DNA of 64,000 bases from Marinobacter nauticus (GTDB lineage Bacteria; Pseudomonadota; Gammaproteobacteria; Pseudomonadales; Oleiphilaceae), in assembly GCF_003634635.1 (NCBI RefSeq), contig NZ_RBJB01000003.1, positions 496,001 through 560,000 on the forward strand, in the 5' to 3' direction. Numbering within the stretch: position 1 is the first letter of the stretch; every line of letters starts with the position of its first letter. A program made the position numbers and the translations under genes. Shown one piece after another: positions 26,948 to 37,018 of this stretch. The notes under the pieces were generated by a model. The model saw only the letters and a list, made by a program, of their open reading frames with translations. It was not told the DNA's origin and did no database searches.

Positions 26948-28525
26948 TCAGTCCTGCAGCTGCTTCGGGTCAACCTGCTTCACGGTCGCCAGCTTGCTGA
27001 CCATGCTGGTGGTCTGCTTCTTGCCGCCGAACAGGCTGAAATCGCTGTCACCACCGTTGCAGCCATCGCCGAAGCTGAAGCCACAACCGCCGCGCTCGCC
27101 GTAAGCGGTCGCATCCGGGAAGGCTTCCTTGGCCAGCTCGCGATGGCTGGTGGGAATCACGAAACGATCTTCGTAGTTGGCGATGGCCAGGTAGCGGTAC
27201 ATCTCATCGGCCTGGGCCTTGGTCAGACCACACTCTTCCAGGGCACGCAGGTCTTCCTTGCCTTCCACGGTTTCGGCGCGCTTGTATAAACGCATGGCCA
27301 TGATCCGCTTCAGGGCCAGTACGATGGGCTTCTCATCACCGGCGGTCAGCAGGTTCGCCAGGTACTTGACCGGGATCCGCAGGCTCTCGATCTTCGGCAG
27401 TACGCCGTCGAACTCAACCTTGCCGGCTTCCGCCGCAGACTGGATCGGGCTCAGGGGCGGCACGTACCAGACCATCGGCAGAGTGCGGTATTCCGGGTGC
27501 AGCGGCAGGGCCAGCTTCCAGTCCACCGCCATCTTGTAGACCGGGCTCTGCTGGGCAGCTTCGATGACGTTCATCGGGATGCCGTCTTTCTTCGCCTGTT
27601 CGATCACTTTCGGGTCAAACGGGTCCAGGAAAATTTCCAGCTGCTTCTCGTACAGCTCATGCTCGCCCGGGGTGCTGGCTACTTCTTCGATGCGGTCTGC
27701 GTCATACAGCAGCACGCCCAGGTAGCGGATCCGGCCCACGCAGGTCTCGGAGCACACGGTGGGCATGCCGGCTTCAATCCGCGGGTAGCAGAAGATGCAC
27801 TTCTCGGATTTGCCGGTTTTCCAGTTGAAGTAGATCTTCTTGTACGGGCAGCCAGAGACACACATCCGCCAGCCGCGGCACTTGTCCTGGTCGATCAGCA
27901 CAATGCCGTCTTCTTCCCGCTTGTAGATGGCACCGCTCGGGCAGCTGGCAACACAGGCCGGGTTCAGGCAGTGCTCGCACAGACGCGGCAGGTACATCAT
28001 GAAGGTGTTTTCGAACTGGCCGTAGATGTCGGCCTGCACCTGGTCAAAGTTCTTGTCCTTGCGGCGCTTGGCAAACTCCGTCCCGAGGATTTCCTCCCAG
28101 TTCGGGCCCCATTCGATTTTCTTCATGCGCTCGCCGGAGATCAGCGAGCGTGGCCGTGCGACCGGCTGGTGTTTGGTGTCACCGGCGGTGTGCAGGTGCT
28201 GATAATCGAAGTCGAACGGCTCGTAGTAGTCGTCGATTTCCGGCAGGTCCGGGTTGGCAAAAATGTTCGCCAGCACTCGGAACTTGCCACCAATGCGGGG
28301 GCGGATCTTGCCGGAGCTGTCGCGCATCCAGCCGCCCTTCCACTTGTCCTGGTTCTCCCACTCTTTCGGGTAGCCGATACCAGGCTTGGTTTCGACGTTG
28401 TTGAACCAGGCGTATTCCATGCCTTCACGGCTTGTCCATACGTTTTTGCAGGTGACGGAACAGGTGTGGCAACCAATGCACTTGTCCAGGTTCAGCACCA
28501 TGCCGACTTGGGAACGGATTTTCAT
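26948..28525 (-). CDS. narH: Respiratory nitrate reductase beta subunit NarH
   Basis: The 525-residue protein has four ferredoxin-type cysteine groups starting CIGCHTCSVTCKNVW, then CEHCLNPACVASCPSG, CRGWRMCVSGCPYKK and CIFCYPRIEAG. One group has Trp in place of a cysteine (CRGWRMC), as expected for the 3Fe-4S cluster. It conducts electrons from NarI to NarG on the cytoplasmic side. Its ATG overlaps the narG stop (ATGA). Confidence 0.97.
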   Translation of the reverse strand: MKIRSQVGMVLNLDKCIGCHTCSVTCKNVWTSREGMEYAWFNNVETKPGIGYPKEWENQDKWKGGWMRDSSGKIRPRIGGKFRVLANIFANPDLPEIDDYYEPFDFDYQHLHTAGDTKHQPVARPRSLISGERMKKIEWGPNWEEILGTEFAKRRKDKNFDQVQADIYGQFENTFMMYLPRLCEHCLNPACVASCPSGAIYKREEDGIVLIDQDKCRGWRMCVSGCPYKKIYFNWKTGKSEKCIFCYPRIEAGMPTVCSETCVGRIRYLGVLLYDADRIEEVASTPGEHELYEKQLEIFLDPFDPKVIEQAKKDGIPMNVIEAAQQSPVYKMAVDWKLALPLHPEYRTLPMVWYVPPLSPIQSAAEAGKVEFDGVLPKIESLRIPVKYLANLLTAGDEKPIVLALKRIMAMRLYKRAETVEGKEDLRALEECGLTKAQADEMYRYLAIANYEDRFVIPTSHRELAKEAFPDATAYGERGGCGFSFGDGCNGGDSDFSLFGGKKQTTSMVSKLATVKQVDPKQLQD

Positions 28526-31500
28526 TTTACAGCCTCCTGAGCATAGTCATTGCCTTCACCGTCGAGCCAGTCCACGTTCTTCATCTTGCGGACCACCACG
28601 AACTCGTCCCGGTTGGAACCTACGGTGCCGTAGTAGTTGAAGCCGTAGGAATACTGGGCGTAGCCACCAATCATGTGGGTCGGCTTCGGACACACCCGAG
28701 TAACCGAGTTGTGGATACCGCCACGGGTACCGGTGATCTCGGAACCTGGAATGTTCACGATCCGCTCCTGGGCGTGGTACATCATCACCATGCCGGGCAT
28801 CACCCGCTGGCTGACCACCGCACGGGCGGCAATGGCGCCGTTGGCGTTGAACAGTTCGATCCAGTCGTTGTCTTCCACACCGATCTCTTTGGCGTCGTCT
28901 TCGCTCAGCCACACAATCGGGCCACCGCGGGACAGAGTCAGCATCAACAGGTTGTCGCTGTAGGTGCTGTGGATGCCCCACTTCTGGTGCGGCGTGATCC
29001 AGTTCAGCGCTTTCTCCGGGTTCCCGTTGCTACGCTGGTTGATCATGCTGCCCACGGCCTTGGTGTTGATGGGCGGACGGTACACCAGCAGGCTCTCGCC
29101 GAAGGCACGCATCCACTCATGATCCTGATAGAACTGTTGACGCCCGGTCAGGGTGCGCCAGGGGATCAGTTCGTGCACGTTGGTGTAGCCGGCGTTGTAG
29201 GACACGTGCTCGTCTTCCAGGCCAGACCAGGTCGGGCTGGAGATGATCTTGCGTGGCTGAGCCACAATGTCCCGGAAGCGGATTTTTTCCTCTTCCTTGT
29301 TGGTGGCCAAATGGGTGTGATCCAGACCGGTGAACTCGGACAGCGCCGCCCAGGCTTTTACCGCCACCTGACCGTTGGTTTCCGGCGCCAGGGTCAGGAT
29401 GACCTCGGCGGCATCAATGGCACTCTCAATCTTCGGACGACCAGCATTGGCGCCATCCACATGCTTGTAGTTCAGATCACCCAGGAACTTCACTTCCTTC
29501 TCGGTGTTCCAGTTGATGCCCTTGCCACCATTACCCAGCTTGTCCATCAGCGGGCCAAGGGAGGTAAAGCGGGCATAGGTGTTCGGATAGTCCCGCTCCA
29601 CTGTGATGAAGTTGGGCGCGGTCTTGCCCGGAATCAGGTCGCATTCGCCTTTTTTCCAGTCCTTCACATCAAACGGTTGGCCAAGCTCCGCCGGCGCATC
29701 GTGCAGAAGCGGCAGTGTGACCACGTCTTTCTCGACACCCAGGTGACCTTCGGCTGCCTTGGAGAAGGACTTGGCAATGCCCTTGTAGATTTCCCAGTCA
29801 CTGCGCGCTTCCCAGGCCGGATCAGTGGCCGCGGTCAGCGGGTGGATGAACGGGTGCATATCCGATGTATTCAGGTCATTCTTCTCGTACCAGGTGGCCG
29901 TCGGCAGAACGATGTCGGAATACAGACAGGTGGTGGACATGCGGAAGTCCAGAGTCACCAACAGGTCGAGCTTGCCTTCCGGCGCCTGGTCGCGCCATTT
30001 CACTTCTTCCGGTTTGGCGCCACCCTCGACACCCAGATCCTTGCCCTGCAATCCGTTCTTGGTGCCCAGCAGGTACTTGAGCATGTACTCGTGACCTTTA
30101 CCTGAGGAGCCCAACAGGTTGGAGCGCCAGATGAACAGGTTACGCGGGCAGTTTTCCGGCGCTTCCGGATCTTCACTGGCGAAGGCCAGAGATCCATCCT
30201 TCATGGATTTGGCAACGTAGTCCGCCACCTCCATACCGGCCTTCTCGGCTTCCGCGGCAATGGTCAGCGGGTTTCGGTTCAGCTGCGGCGCAGACGGCAG
30301 CCAGCCCATGCGCTCGGCCCGCACGTTGTAGTCGATCAGACTGCCACCGAATTTGGACTTGTCTGCCAGCGGCGACAGGATTTCATCCACGCCCAGTTTC
30401 TCGTAGCGCCACTGGCCGGAGTGAGCATAGAAGAAGGAGGTGGAGTTCATGTGGCGTGGCGGGCGCTGCCAGTCGAGACCAAAGGCCAGCGGCTGCCAGC
30501 CGGTCTGCGGGCGCAACTTCTCCTGACCCACATAGTGGGCCCAGCCACCGCCGCTCTGGCCGATACAGCCACACATGATCAGCATGTTGATCAGGCCGCG
30601 GTAGTTCATGTCCATGTGGTACCAGTGGTTCATACCTGCACCGACGATGACCATGGAGCGGCCCTTGGTCTTGTCAGCGTTGTCCGCGAACTCACGGGCG
30701 ATGCGGATCACTTTCTCGGCCGGTACGCCGGTGATCTGCTCCTGCCAGGCAGGCGTGTACGGCTTCACTTCGTCATAGGAAGTGGCGCCATCGTCGTCAC
30801 CCAGGCCGCGGCTGATGCCGTAGTTGGCAACCATCAGATCGTACACAGTCACCACGCGACCTTCGGAACCATCGGCCAGTTGAACCTTGCGGGTACCCAG
30901 CTTGTGCTTGAGGATGTCCTTGAATTCCACGTGGTTGTAATGGTCGTGTTCGATACCACCGAAATACGGGAAGGCGACATCGACGACTTCGTCGTGCTTT
31001 TCAACCATCGACAGCTGAAGGTTTACATCGGCGCCTTTGGCGGTCTGCTTCAGGTTCCACTTGCCTTTCTCGCCCCAGCGGTAGCCGATGGAGCCGTTCG
31101 GCGCAGTCAGTTCGCCAGTGCTTTCGTCAATGGCGATGGTTTTCCATTCCGGGTTGTTCTCTTCACCGAGGCCATCCACCAGGTCACTGGCACGCAGGAA
31201 GCGGCCCGGTACGTAGCTGCCGTCGTCTTTCTGTTCCAGCATGACCAGGTAGGGCATGTCGGTGTAGCGACGAACGTAGTCAGTGAAGTACTCGCTGGGC
31301 TTGTCAACATGGAACTCTTTGAGGATCACATGGCCCATGGCCATGCCCAGAGCGGCGTCTGTACCCTGCTTCGGGTTCAGCCACTCGTCAGACAGCTTGG
31401 AAACTTCCGCATAGTCCGGGGTAATGGCAACGGTCTTGGTGCCCTTGTAGCGTACTTCGGTGAAGAAGTGGGCATCCGGGGTACGGGTCTGGGGTACGTT

Positions 31501-32265
31501 GGAGCCCCAGGCGATGATGTAGCCGGAGTTGTACCAGTCGGCGGATTCCGGCACGTCGGTCTGCTCACCCCAGGTTTGCGGAGAGGCAGGCGGCAGGTCG
31601 CAATACCAGTCGTAGAAGCTCATGCAGACGCCACCGATCATGGACAGGTAACGGCTGCCCGCGGCGTAGGAGACCATGGACATTGCAGGAATCGGAGAGA
31701 AACCGATGATACGGTCCGGGCCGAACTTCTTGGCAGTGTAGACGTTAGAGGCGGCAATCAGCTCGTTGACTTCGTCCCAGCTGGAACGGACAAAACCGCC
31801 CATACCACGGCGAGGCTTGTACTCGGCGGTCTTGGCGGGATCTTCAACGATAGAGGCCCAGGCTTCCACCGGGTCATTGAACTGGATACGGGCAGCACGC
31901 CAGAGCTTCATCAGGCTCTTGCGCATCAGCGGGTATTTCAGGCGATTGGCACTGTACATGTACCAGGAGTAGCTGGCGCCACGAGGGCAACCACGGGGCT
32001 CGTGGTTGGGCAGATCCGGGCGGGTGCGGGGATAATCGGTTTGCTGGGTTTCCCAGGTAACCAGCCCGTTCTTCACGTAGATTTTCCAGCTGCAGGAGCC
32101 GGTGCAGTTCACGCCATGGGTGGAGCGCACGATCTTGTCATGCTGCCAGCGCTGGCGGTAGCTGTTCTCCCAGTCGCGGTTCACTTCGTGGGTTTCACCG
32201 TGACCGTTGGAGAACGATTCGCGGTTCTTCCTGAAGTAGTTCAACTTGTCGATCAAATGACTCAT
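28522..32265 (-). CDS. narG: Respiratory nitrate reductase alpha subunit NarG
   Basis: The 1247-residue catalytic subunit carries HGVNCTGSC at residues 50-58, the His-and-Cys ligands of the FS0 cluster. The YDWYCDLPPASPQTWGEQTD and YNSGYIIAWGSN regions line the molybdenum site. It reduces nitrate to nitrite with Mo-bis-MGD in the cytoplasm. The start at 32265 (MSHLIDKLNYF) follows GGAGAGAG; the longer reading to 32319 is less likely. Length and motifs are complete. It depends on MoaA, encoded at 14 kb, for its cofactor. Confidence 0.97.
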   Translation of the reverse strand: MSHLIDKLNYFRKNRESFSNGHGETHEVNRDWENSYRQRWQHDKIVRSTHGVNCTGSCSWKIYVKNGLVTWETQQTDYPRTRPDLPNHEPRGCPRGASYSWYMYSANRLKYPLMRKSLMKLWRAARIQFNDPVEAWASIVEDPAKTAEYKPRRGMGGFVRSSWDEVNELIAASNVYTAKKFGPDRIIGFSPIPAMSMVSYAAGSRYLSMIGGVCMSFYDWYCDLPPASPQTWGEQTDVPESADWYNSGYIIAWGSNVPQTRTPDAHFFTEVRYKGTKTVAITPDYAEVSKLSDEWLNPKQGTDAALGMAMGHVILKEFHVDKPSEYFTDYVRRYTDMPYLVMLEQKDDGSYVPGRFLRASDLVDGLGEENNPEWKTIAIDESTGELTAPNGSIGYRWGEKGKWNLKQTAKGADVNLQLSMVEKHDEVVDVAFPYFGGIEHDHYNHVEFKDILKHKLGTRKVQLADGSEGRVVTVYDLMVANYGISRGLGDDDGATSYDEVKPYTPAWQEQITGVPAEKVIRIAREFADNADKTKGRSMVIVGAGMNHWYHMDMNYRGLINMLIMCGCIGQSGGGWAHYVGQEKLRPQTGWQPLAFGLDWQRPPRHMNSTSFFYAHSGQWRYEKLGVDEILSPLADKSKFGGSLIDYNVRAERMGWLPSAPQLNRNPLTIAAEAEKAGMEVADYVAKSMKDGSLAFASEDPEAPENCPRNLFIWRSNLLGSSGKGHEYMLKYLLGTKNGLQGKDLGVEGGAKPEEVKWRDQAPEGKLDLLVTLDFRMSTTCLYSDIVLPTATWYEKNDLNTSDMHPFIHPLTAATDPAWEARSDWEIYKGIAKSFSKAAEGHLGVEKDVVTLPLLHDAPAELGQPFDVKDWKKGECDLIPGKTAPNFITVERDYPNTYARFTSLGPLMDKLGNGGKGINWNTEKEVKFLGDLNYKHVDGANAGRPKIESAIDAAEVILTLAPETNGQVAVKAWAALSEFTGLDHTHLATNKEEEKIRFRDIVAQPRKIISSPTWSGLEDEHVSYNAGYTNVHELIPWRTLTGRQQFYQDHEWMRAFGESLLVYRPPINTKAVGSMINQRSNGNPEKALNWITPHQKWGIHSTYSDNLLMLTLSRGGPIVWLSEDDAKEIGVEDNDWIELFNANGAIAARAVVSQRVMPGMVMMYHAQERIVNIPGSEITGTRGGIHNSVTRVCPKPTHMIGGYAQYSYGFNYYGTVGSNRDEFVVVRKMKNVDWLDGEGNDYAQEAVK

Positions 32266-32318
32266 GGTCTCTCTCTCCATCAACCCGTTTGCCGGATCGT
32301 TGTTCCGAATGGAGACCA

Positions 32319-32332
32319 TTGTGTGGGATCAA
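32319..32332 (-). promoter_or_regulatory. Weak FNR-like half-site upstream of narG
   Basis: On the minus strand TTGAT-CCCA-CACAA has one perfect half and a poor second half. It lies about 60 bp before the narG start. It is noted only because a separate narG promoter downstream of narK is plausible. Confidence 0.25.
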
Positions 32333-32347
32333 ACCCCTGAAATCTGC

Positions 32348-32389
32348 GTGGTTACTACCACATAACCCGGGTGTACCACCCTGTGGGTA
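32348..32389. promoter_or_regulatory. Candidate NarL operators between narK and narG
   Basis: TACCACC-CT-GTGGGTA at 32374-32389 is a 7-2-7 inverted pair of NarL-type heptamers (TACYYMT consensus). A second palindrome, GTGGT-TACT-ACCAC, lies at 32348-32361. Both fall in the 130 bp gap between the narK stop and the narG start, and NarXL is encoded nearby. They could support nitrate-induced narG transcription independent of narK. Confidence 0.55.
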
Positions 32390-32395
32390 GGCGAC

Positions 32396-33655
32396 CTATA
32401 ACCCGGGTTGGAGAAGCATCTTTCGCTCCTCTCTGCGGGCATGTCGGGAGAAAAGCAGCAGGCTGACACTCAGTAACACGAAGAGAATCATGAACACCGC
32501 CGTACGCACGCCCAGCCACAGGTTCAAGCCACCAAACGCAACTGGCAGGACAAACGCAACGGCACAGGCGCTGACCAGCAATACACCGGCAAACAGGGAC
32601 GCTTCCTGTCGGTTGGCCAGAATCACCATACGCTGAAGGGATCCCATGGCGGTACCCATGGCCACCCCCAGAATCACGACCAGCGCGCTTTCAAGAACAA
32701 CCGGCAGAGCAAACTCCACAACCAGTTCCTCTTCCACGCCGGTAATGAACAAAGTCATGGGGGGATAGGACAGCACCACGAGTGCCATCAGACAACCCGC
32801 CAGTGCCCGCGTCGCAACCCGGGCGGAACCGAAATGATCGGACAAGCCTCCACCGGCCACCTGGGCCACCGCACCGGGAATGACAAACCATTGCGCCAGG
32901 CGGGCCCCGGAATCCAGCGTAAGACCATACTGGCCTGAGAGGAAATCCGGAAGCCACAACGCCAGCGCAAAGAAACTGCCGGCAACCACACCGAAATACA
33001 AACACAGGGGTAGATTCCGACCCTGCCGGATCACCCCGAGAATTTCTCTGGCTGATCGTTCACGGCTTTCGTCTTCTTCAACCGTGGCGTCGGTCAGCAT
33101 AATCAACAGCGCGATCACCAGAAGCAGGGTAATGAGGTAGGCCAGAGGTACGCCCTGCCAGGAGAACGCCTCATGGAACAGCGGCACCAGATAATAGTTG
33201 AAACCCGCTCCGGTTACCCCGGAGCCAAAAACCCCGAGCACGAGACCCAGCCGCCTGGGCTGGCAATGACTGACCACAAACTGCAGACCGGCGCCGTAGA
33301 AACCGCCCGCCAGCCCCAGCCCGGCGGCGGCAATAAGGTAGCCAATGTAGGTGTTTGTCAGCAGCAGTATCCCCATGCACACAGCAAGACCGCACAGACA
33401 CAACAGCATGACTTCACGGGCACCATATCGCTGCGCCGCAAGCCCGGCCGGAATCGCAAGTATGGCGCTGACCGCCATGGGCATGGCCAGAAGAATCCCA
33501 AACTGCAAACTGCTCAGACCCAGGTCGGCTCGGAGATGCACGCCGGCAACCGCAAACAGTGTCCAGCAACCGGCAGCCACCACAAAGCCGGTCAGCGCCA
33601 ACGGCAACACTACTGCCAGAGATGCTAACCTCTCTTCATCCCGTTCCGATTGCAT
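32396..33655 (-). CDS. narK: NarK-type nitrate/nitrite transporter (MFS)
   Basis: The 419-residue protein has 12 predicted helices and NarK/NasA features: an N-terminal arginine-bearing helix, GLAGGFYGAGLQFVVSHCQPRRLGLVLGVFGSGVTGAGFN (the first nitrate signature region) and a second glycine-rich loop. It probably imports nitrate with protons; NarK1 versus NarK2 type is not decided. The ATG at 33655 has GGGAG six bases upstream and is preferred to 33676. It sits upstream of narGHJI on the same strand, behind an FNR-type box. Confidence 0.9.
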   Translation of the reverse strand: MQSERDEERLASLAVVLPLALTGFVVAAGCWTLFAVAGVHLRADLGLSSLQFGILLAMPMAVSAILAIPAGLAAQRYGAREVMLLCLCGLAVCMGILLLTNTYIGYLIAAAGLGLAGGFYGAGLQFVVSHCQPRRLGLVLGVFGSGVTGAGFNYYLVPLFHEAFSWQGVPLAYLITLLLVIALLIMLTDATVEEDESRERSAREILGVIRQGRNLPLCLYFGVVAGSFFALALWLPDFLSGQYGLTLDSGARLAQWFVIPGAVAQVAGGGLSDHFGSARVATRALAGCLMALVVLSYPPMTLFITGVEEELVVEFALPVVLESALVVILGVAMGTAMGSLQRMVILANRQEASLFAGVLLVSACAVAFVLPVAFGGLNLWLGVRTAVFMILFVLLSVSLLLFSRHARREERKMLLQPGL

Positions 33656-33743
33656 TACACGCTCCCTGAATCCCATTCTTTAGTCTCGACTTTTGCCTGA
33701 ACACGGGTCAAAGGCTATGATGGGTTATAAACCATTGGGGTAA

Positions 33744-33757
33744 TTGACTATCCTCAA
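33744..33757. promoter_or_regulatory. FNR/DNR-type box in the narK-narX divergent region
   Basis: TTGAC-TATC-CTCAA keeps both four-base half-sites. It lies 90 bp before narK and 80 bp before narX, so it could act on either. GATAAT at 33786-33791 is a candidate narX -10. Possible NarL heptamers (ATTGGGGTA) lie at 33734-33742. Confidence 0.7.
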
Positions 33758-33837
33758 GGAGGTATCACGACGGCGCGTTTTCCACGATAATTTTGCTGCC
33801 TGTCACTATCCACATCCCTTGAGCCTTGAAGCTATCC

Positions 33838-35694
33838 ATGACCTCCAGAAGCCCGCTAGTAAATCGACTGGCTGTTGTTATCGGCGCCATCGTGCTGACG
33901 GCCATTGTCAGCATGGCCACCACTCTGGCTGTGTCCAACAGCATTGAGGGCAATGCCACTGCTATCAACCTTGCCGGTTCACTGCGTATGGGAGCATTCC
34001 AACTGGCGGCAAGATCGGCCTCTGAAAGTCCCGTGGAAAACACTGAAACCCTTGATCAACGCATTGAGGAGTACGAGGACAGGCTCAGGGATCCCGCCAT
34101 CATCCGTTCCATTCCCCGCACCGATGATCACCCCCTCGTCGAACAATATAAAACCGTGGAATACGGCTGGGCCAATCAGCTCAAACCGTCACTGGAGAGC
34201 CACCAGACTGGCGCCCCTCTATCCGCCGAAATGATCACGACAGTGGAGAGCTACACGGTAGAAGTGGATCGCTTGGTCTCCATGCTGGAACAACGCACCG
34301 AGGCCAGAATCGACCTGCTGCACCTTATCCAGATCATCAGCATGGTGTTCTCGGTATTGATTGTTCTCGCCCTGTTTCTGGACCTCAAAAACCGCATTCT
34401 CCGGCCGCTGCGGAAACTGGTGGGCATTGCCACCGCCGTGGGCGAACAGGATTTCAGCCACAAAGCCGATCTCAAAGGCTCCGATGAGCTGGCACAACTG
34501 GGCCAGGCCTTTGACCAGATGACCAGTGAACTGGCGCTGACCTACTACGAGCTTGAAAGCCGGGCCAGGCAGAAAACCGAGGAACTTGAAATCAGCCATG
34601 CGGCTCTGCAGGTAATGCACTCCGCCAGCCGAGGGCTGTTCGCCAATCATGATCTGTGCAGTGGCGCCATCCCGATGCTGCAGGATCTGGAGCAGTTGCT
34701 GGGCATCGGTCCTATCCGCCTGTTCCTGCATGACAAGGAATCGGCAGAACCGGTGGAGGCCATTACCACTGCCACACCCAAACGCCCCTTCTATTGCCGG
34801 GATCACCATTGCAATGCCTGTCTGGTAACCCCCGAGGTCTATGATGAGATGCCGCTGGAAAATAATGATGGCCGGCGGCTGTTGCTGCCAATCCGAACTC
34901 CCGGGCAGTTGCTGGGCACACTGGAGGTCTGGTATCCGGCTGAAAAAGGATTACCGGAGACCTCGCGCCGCCTGCTGGAGACCCTGACCGACCAGTTGGC
35001 AACTGCCATTTTCCTGGAAAAACAGATCACCGAAGAACAACAGCTGACGCTGGCAGAAGAACGCACGGTGATTGCCCGGGAGCTACACGATTCCCTGGCA
35101 CAATCGCTCTCGTACCTGAAAATGCAGGTGACCCGTCTGCGCCGGCTGAACATTGATGGCGAGCAGAAGCCCATCCACGATGACATCCTGGATGAACTGA
35201 GCACTGGCCTGAACAGCGCCTACCGCCAGCTGCGAGAACTGCTGGCCACCTTCCGGCTGAAACTGGATACGCCTGATCTGGCGACTGCCCTGCGTAAAAC
35301 CATCGACGAATTCTCAGAGCGCCTCGGTAAACCGGTAGCGTTTGAATACAACCTGCCGCCCCAGACGCTGTCGCCCAATGAGGAAATCCACACCCTGCAG
35401 ATCATTCGTGAAGGGCTGGCCAATGCCGTCAAACACGCCGATGCCACTGACATAGCTGTAAAAGTAGTGTTCGATTCACCACAAGTGCGGGCCAGCATAC
35501 AGGACAATGGCAGGGGATTACCGGGTGGCGACCAGCCCGTGAACCACTATGGCCTGATTATCATGCAGGACCGTGCCCGCACACTCGGCGGCAAGGTTAA
35601 TGTGCGAAACAGGGATGAAGGCGGCGTGGAAGTCGCGCTAACATTCGTACCCAAGAGCCGCAATCTGATTCCAACGGAAACTACGCCGGCCTGA
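33838..35694 (+). CDS. narX: Nitrate/nitrite sensor histidine kinase NarX
   Basis: The 618-residue kinase has a first membrane helix (about residues 10-31), the periplasmic P-box [18 protein letters not shown] (about 43-60) that binds nitrate, a second helix near 165, a HAMP domain, a central GAF-like region with CRDHHCNAC, the HisKA_3 phosphorylation motif [11 protein letters not shown], and a HATPase domain. It phosphorylates NarL, whose gene follows by 28 bp. The ATG at 33838 is chosen; the TTG at 33826 is weaker. It is divergent from narK. Confidence 0.94.
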   Translation: MTSRSPLVNRLAVVIGAIVLTAIVSMATTLAVSNSIEGNATAINLAGSLRMGAFQLAARSASESPVENTETLDQRIEEYEDRLRDPAIIRSIPRTDDHPLVEQYKTVEYGWANQLKPSLESHQTGAPLSAEMITTVESYTVEVDRLVSMLEQRTEARIDLLHLIQIISMVFSVLIVLALFLDLKNRILRPLRKLVGIATAVGEQDFSHKADLKGSDELAQLGQAFDQMTSELALTYYELESRARQKTEELEISHAALQVMHSASRGLFANHDLCSGAIPMLQDLEQLLGIGPIRLFLHDKESAEPVEAITTATPKRPFYCRDHHCNACLVTPEVYDEMPLENNDGRRLLLPIRTPGQLLGTLEVWYPAEKGLPETSRRLLETLTDQLATAIFLEKQITEEQQLTLAEERTVIARELHDSLAQSLSYLKMQVTRLRRLNIDGEQKPIHDDILDELSTGLNSAYRQLRELLATFRLKLDTPDLATALRKTIDEFSERLGKPVAFEYNLPPQTLSPNEEIHTLQIIREGLANAVKHADATDIAVKVVFDSPQVRASIQDNGRGLPGGDQPVNHYGLIIMQDRARTLGGKVNVRNRDEGGVEVALTFVPKSRNLIPTETTPA

Positions 35695-35722
35695 GCCGAG
35701 CGCAGGACAAAAGAGAGAAACA

Positions 35723-36382
35723 ATGTCTGAGACACCCGCAAGCATTCTGTTGATCGACGACCACCCGCTGCTGCGCCAGGGCATCAAACAGCTGATCGGC
35801 ATGGAAGACGACATGGAAGTGATCGGCGAAGCCAGCAATGCCGCCGATGGCATCCGTCTGGCCACCGAGCTGGAGCCGGACCTGATCCTGATGGACCTGA
35901 ACATGCCGGAAATGGACGGCATCGAAGCCCTGAGAAAGCTCAGGGAAAAGAATGTCAGCTCGCGCATCGTTATGTTTACTGTCTCAGACCAGGAAGACGA
36001 TGTGGTCGCGGCATTGCGGGCGGGCGCCGACGGTTACCTGCTCAAGGACATGGAGCCCGAGGACATGATCGCCCAGTTGCACCAGGCGGCGGTGGGCAAG
36101 ATGGTGATCAGTGACCGCCTCACGACCCTGCTGGCTGAAGCCCTGCGTTCCAACAAACCGCAGCAGACCAGCCGTCCCGACTTCGACAGCCTGACGCCGC
36201 GGGAGAAAGATATTCTCCGGCTGATTGCCGAAGGCCTGTCCAACAAGATGATCGGGCGTAAACTCGACATCAGTGACGGCACTGTCAAGGTCCACGTCAA
36301 GCACCTGCTGAAAAAGCTGAACCTGCGCTCGCGGGTGGAAGTCGCCGTCTGGGCGGTCGAGGAAGGCTTGCACAAGGGCTGA
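35723..36382 (+). CDS. narL: Nitrate response regulator NarL
   Basis: The 219-residue protein has a receiver domain (phospho-Asp in [13 protein letters not shown], about residue 60) and a C-terminal LuxR/FixJ helix-turn-helix ([22 protein letters not shown]). NarX phosphorylates it, and it then binds TACYYMT heptamers to activate nar genes. Candidate sites are seen before narG and narK. It forms an operon with narX. Confidence 0.96.
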   Translation: MSETPASILLIDDHPLLRQGIKQLIGMEDDMEVIGEASNAADGIRLATELEPDLILMDLNMPEMDGIEALRKLREKNVSSRIVMFTVSDQEDDVVAALRAGADGYLLKDMEPEDMIAQLHQAAVGKMVISDRLTTLLAEALRSNKPQQTSRPDFDSLTPREKDILRLIAEGLSNKMIGRKLDISDGTVKVHVKHLLKKLNLRSRVEVAVWAVEEGLHKG

Positions 36383-36394
36383 CTGTTCATTCCC

Positions 36395-36408
36395 CTGAGT
36401 TATATCAA
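36395..36408 (+). promoter_or_regulatory. FNR/DNR-type box upstream of ubiT
   Basis: CTGAG-TTAT-ATCAA differs from consensus at two positions. A TAGGCT hexamer centred 32 bp downstream (36431-36436) is a plausible activator-dependent -10, giving class II spacing. The ubiT start is 30 bp past the inferred transcript start. Confidence 0.6.
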
Positions 36409-36472
36409 ATCCGTTTATTGCGGTTTGAGGTAGGCTCTCCCTGTCTGTTTCATGATTTCAGGAGAGCCTGCC

Positions 36473-37018
36473 ATGCTGCCTACCCTGCCCAGTTTCGGCA
36501 AATTGCCCACACCACCCGGGTTCGCGCAGCTGCAACGCCTGAGCAATCAACTCCAGCACAATCCCCTTGCGAGCCAGACCCTAGCCGTGATCCGGGAGTA
36601 TGCCCCGTCACCGGTGCCACTCCTGAACGGCATTGATCAGCGAATGCCCGTCGCCCTGAAACAACTGGCAGCGGAAGCGCCCCTCAACCGGCTTTTCTCG
36701 GACGCCATTGCAGAAGGTGAATTCGACGATTTCGAGGGACGTCGAATCCGCCTCGAAATCAATGGCGGCCAGCCAGGCATTACCCTCGGTTACTGGGCCG
36801 GGCGCCTGCGGGTGCTGAACGGACCCGGTGAAGCCACCATCCGGGGGTCCGTTGGTGCATTCCGTACATTGGCGGAGCGAAAGCAAGACCCCGATCAGTT
36901 GTTCTTCCAGCGCCGGCTGGTTATCGAGGGGGATACTGAACTGGGGCTGGCCCTGAAAAACCTGCTCGACAGCCTGGACTGGCATCTGCGGCTCAGGGAT
37001 TTTCTGAAACCCTGGTAA
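36473..37018 (+). CDS. ubiT: UbiT, accessory factor of oxygen-independent ubiquinone synthesis (SCP2 domain)
   Basis: The 181-residue protein has an SCP2 lipid-binding domain (about residues 70-175) with IRGSVGAFRTLAERKQDPDQLFFQRRLVIEGDTELGLALKNLLDSLD, typical of YhbT/UbiT. With UbiU and UbiV (encoded at 52-54 kb) it supports O2-independent hydroxylation in ubiquinone synthesis, presumably by binding quinone intermediates. The ATG at 36473 has GGAGAG upstream. Its last 26 bp overlap the convergent gene. The FNR-type box upstream fits anaerobic induction. Confidence 0.88.
   Translation: MLPTLPSFGKLPTPPGFAQLQRLSNQLQHNPLASQTLAVIREYAPSPVPLLNGIDQRMPVALKQLAAEAPLNRLFSDAIAEGEFDDFEGRRIRLEINGGQPGITLGYWAGRLRVLNGPGEATIRGSVGAFRTLAERKQDPDQLFFQRRLVIEGDTELGLALKNLLDSLDWHLRLRDFLKPW

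Noticed and set aside
25416..27104. 562-codon open frame on the plus strand opposite narI-narJ
   Set aside because: It is antisense to well-supported nar genes, low in complexity and rich in Pro/Gly/Arg, as expected from the GC bias of the true frame.
30421..32340. 639-codon plus-strand open frame opposite narG
   Set aside because: NarG is unmistakable on the other strand; the antisense translation has no recognisable domain.
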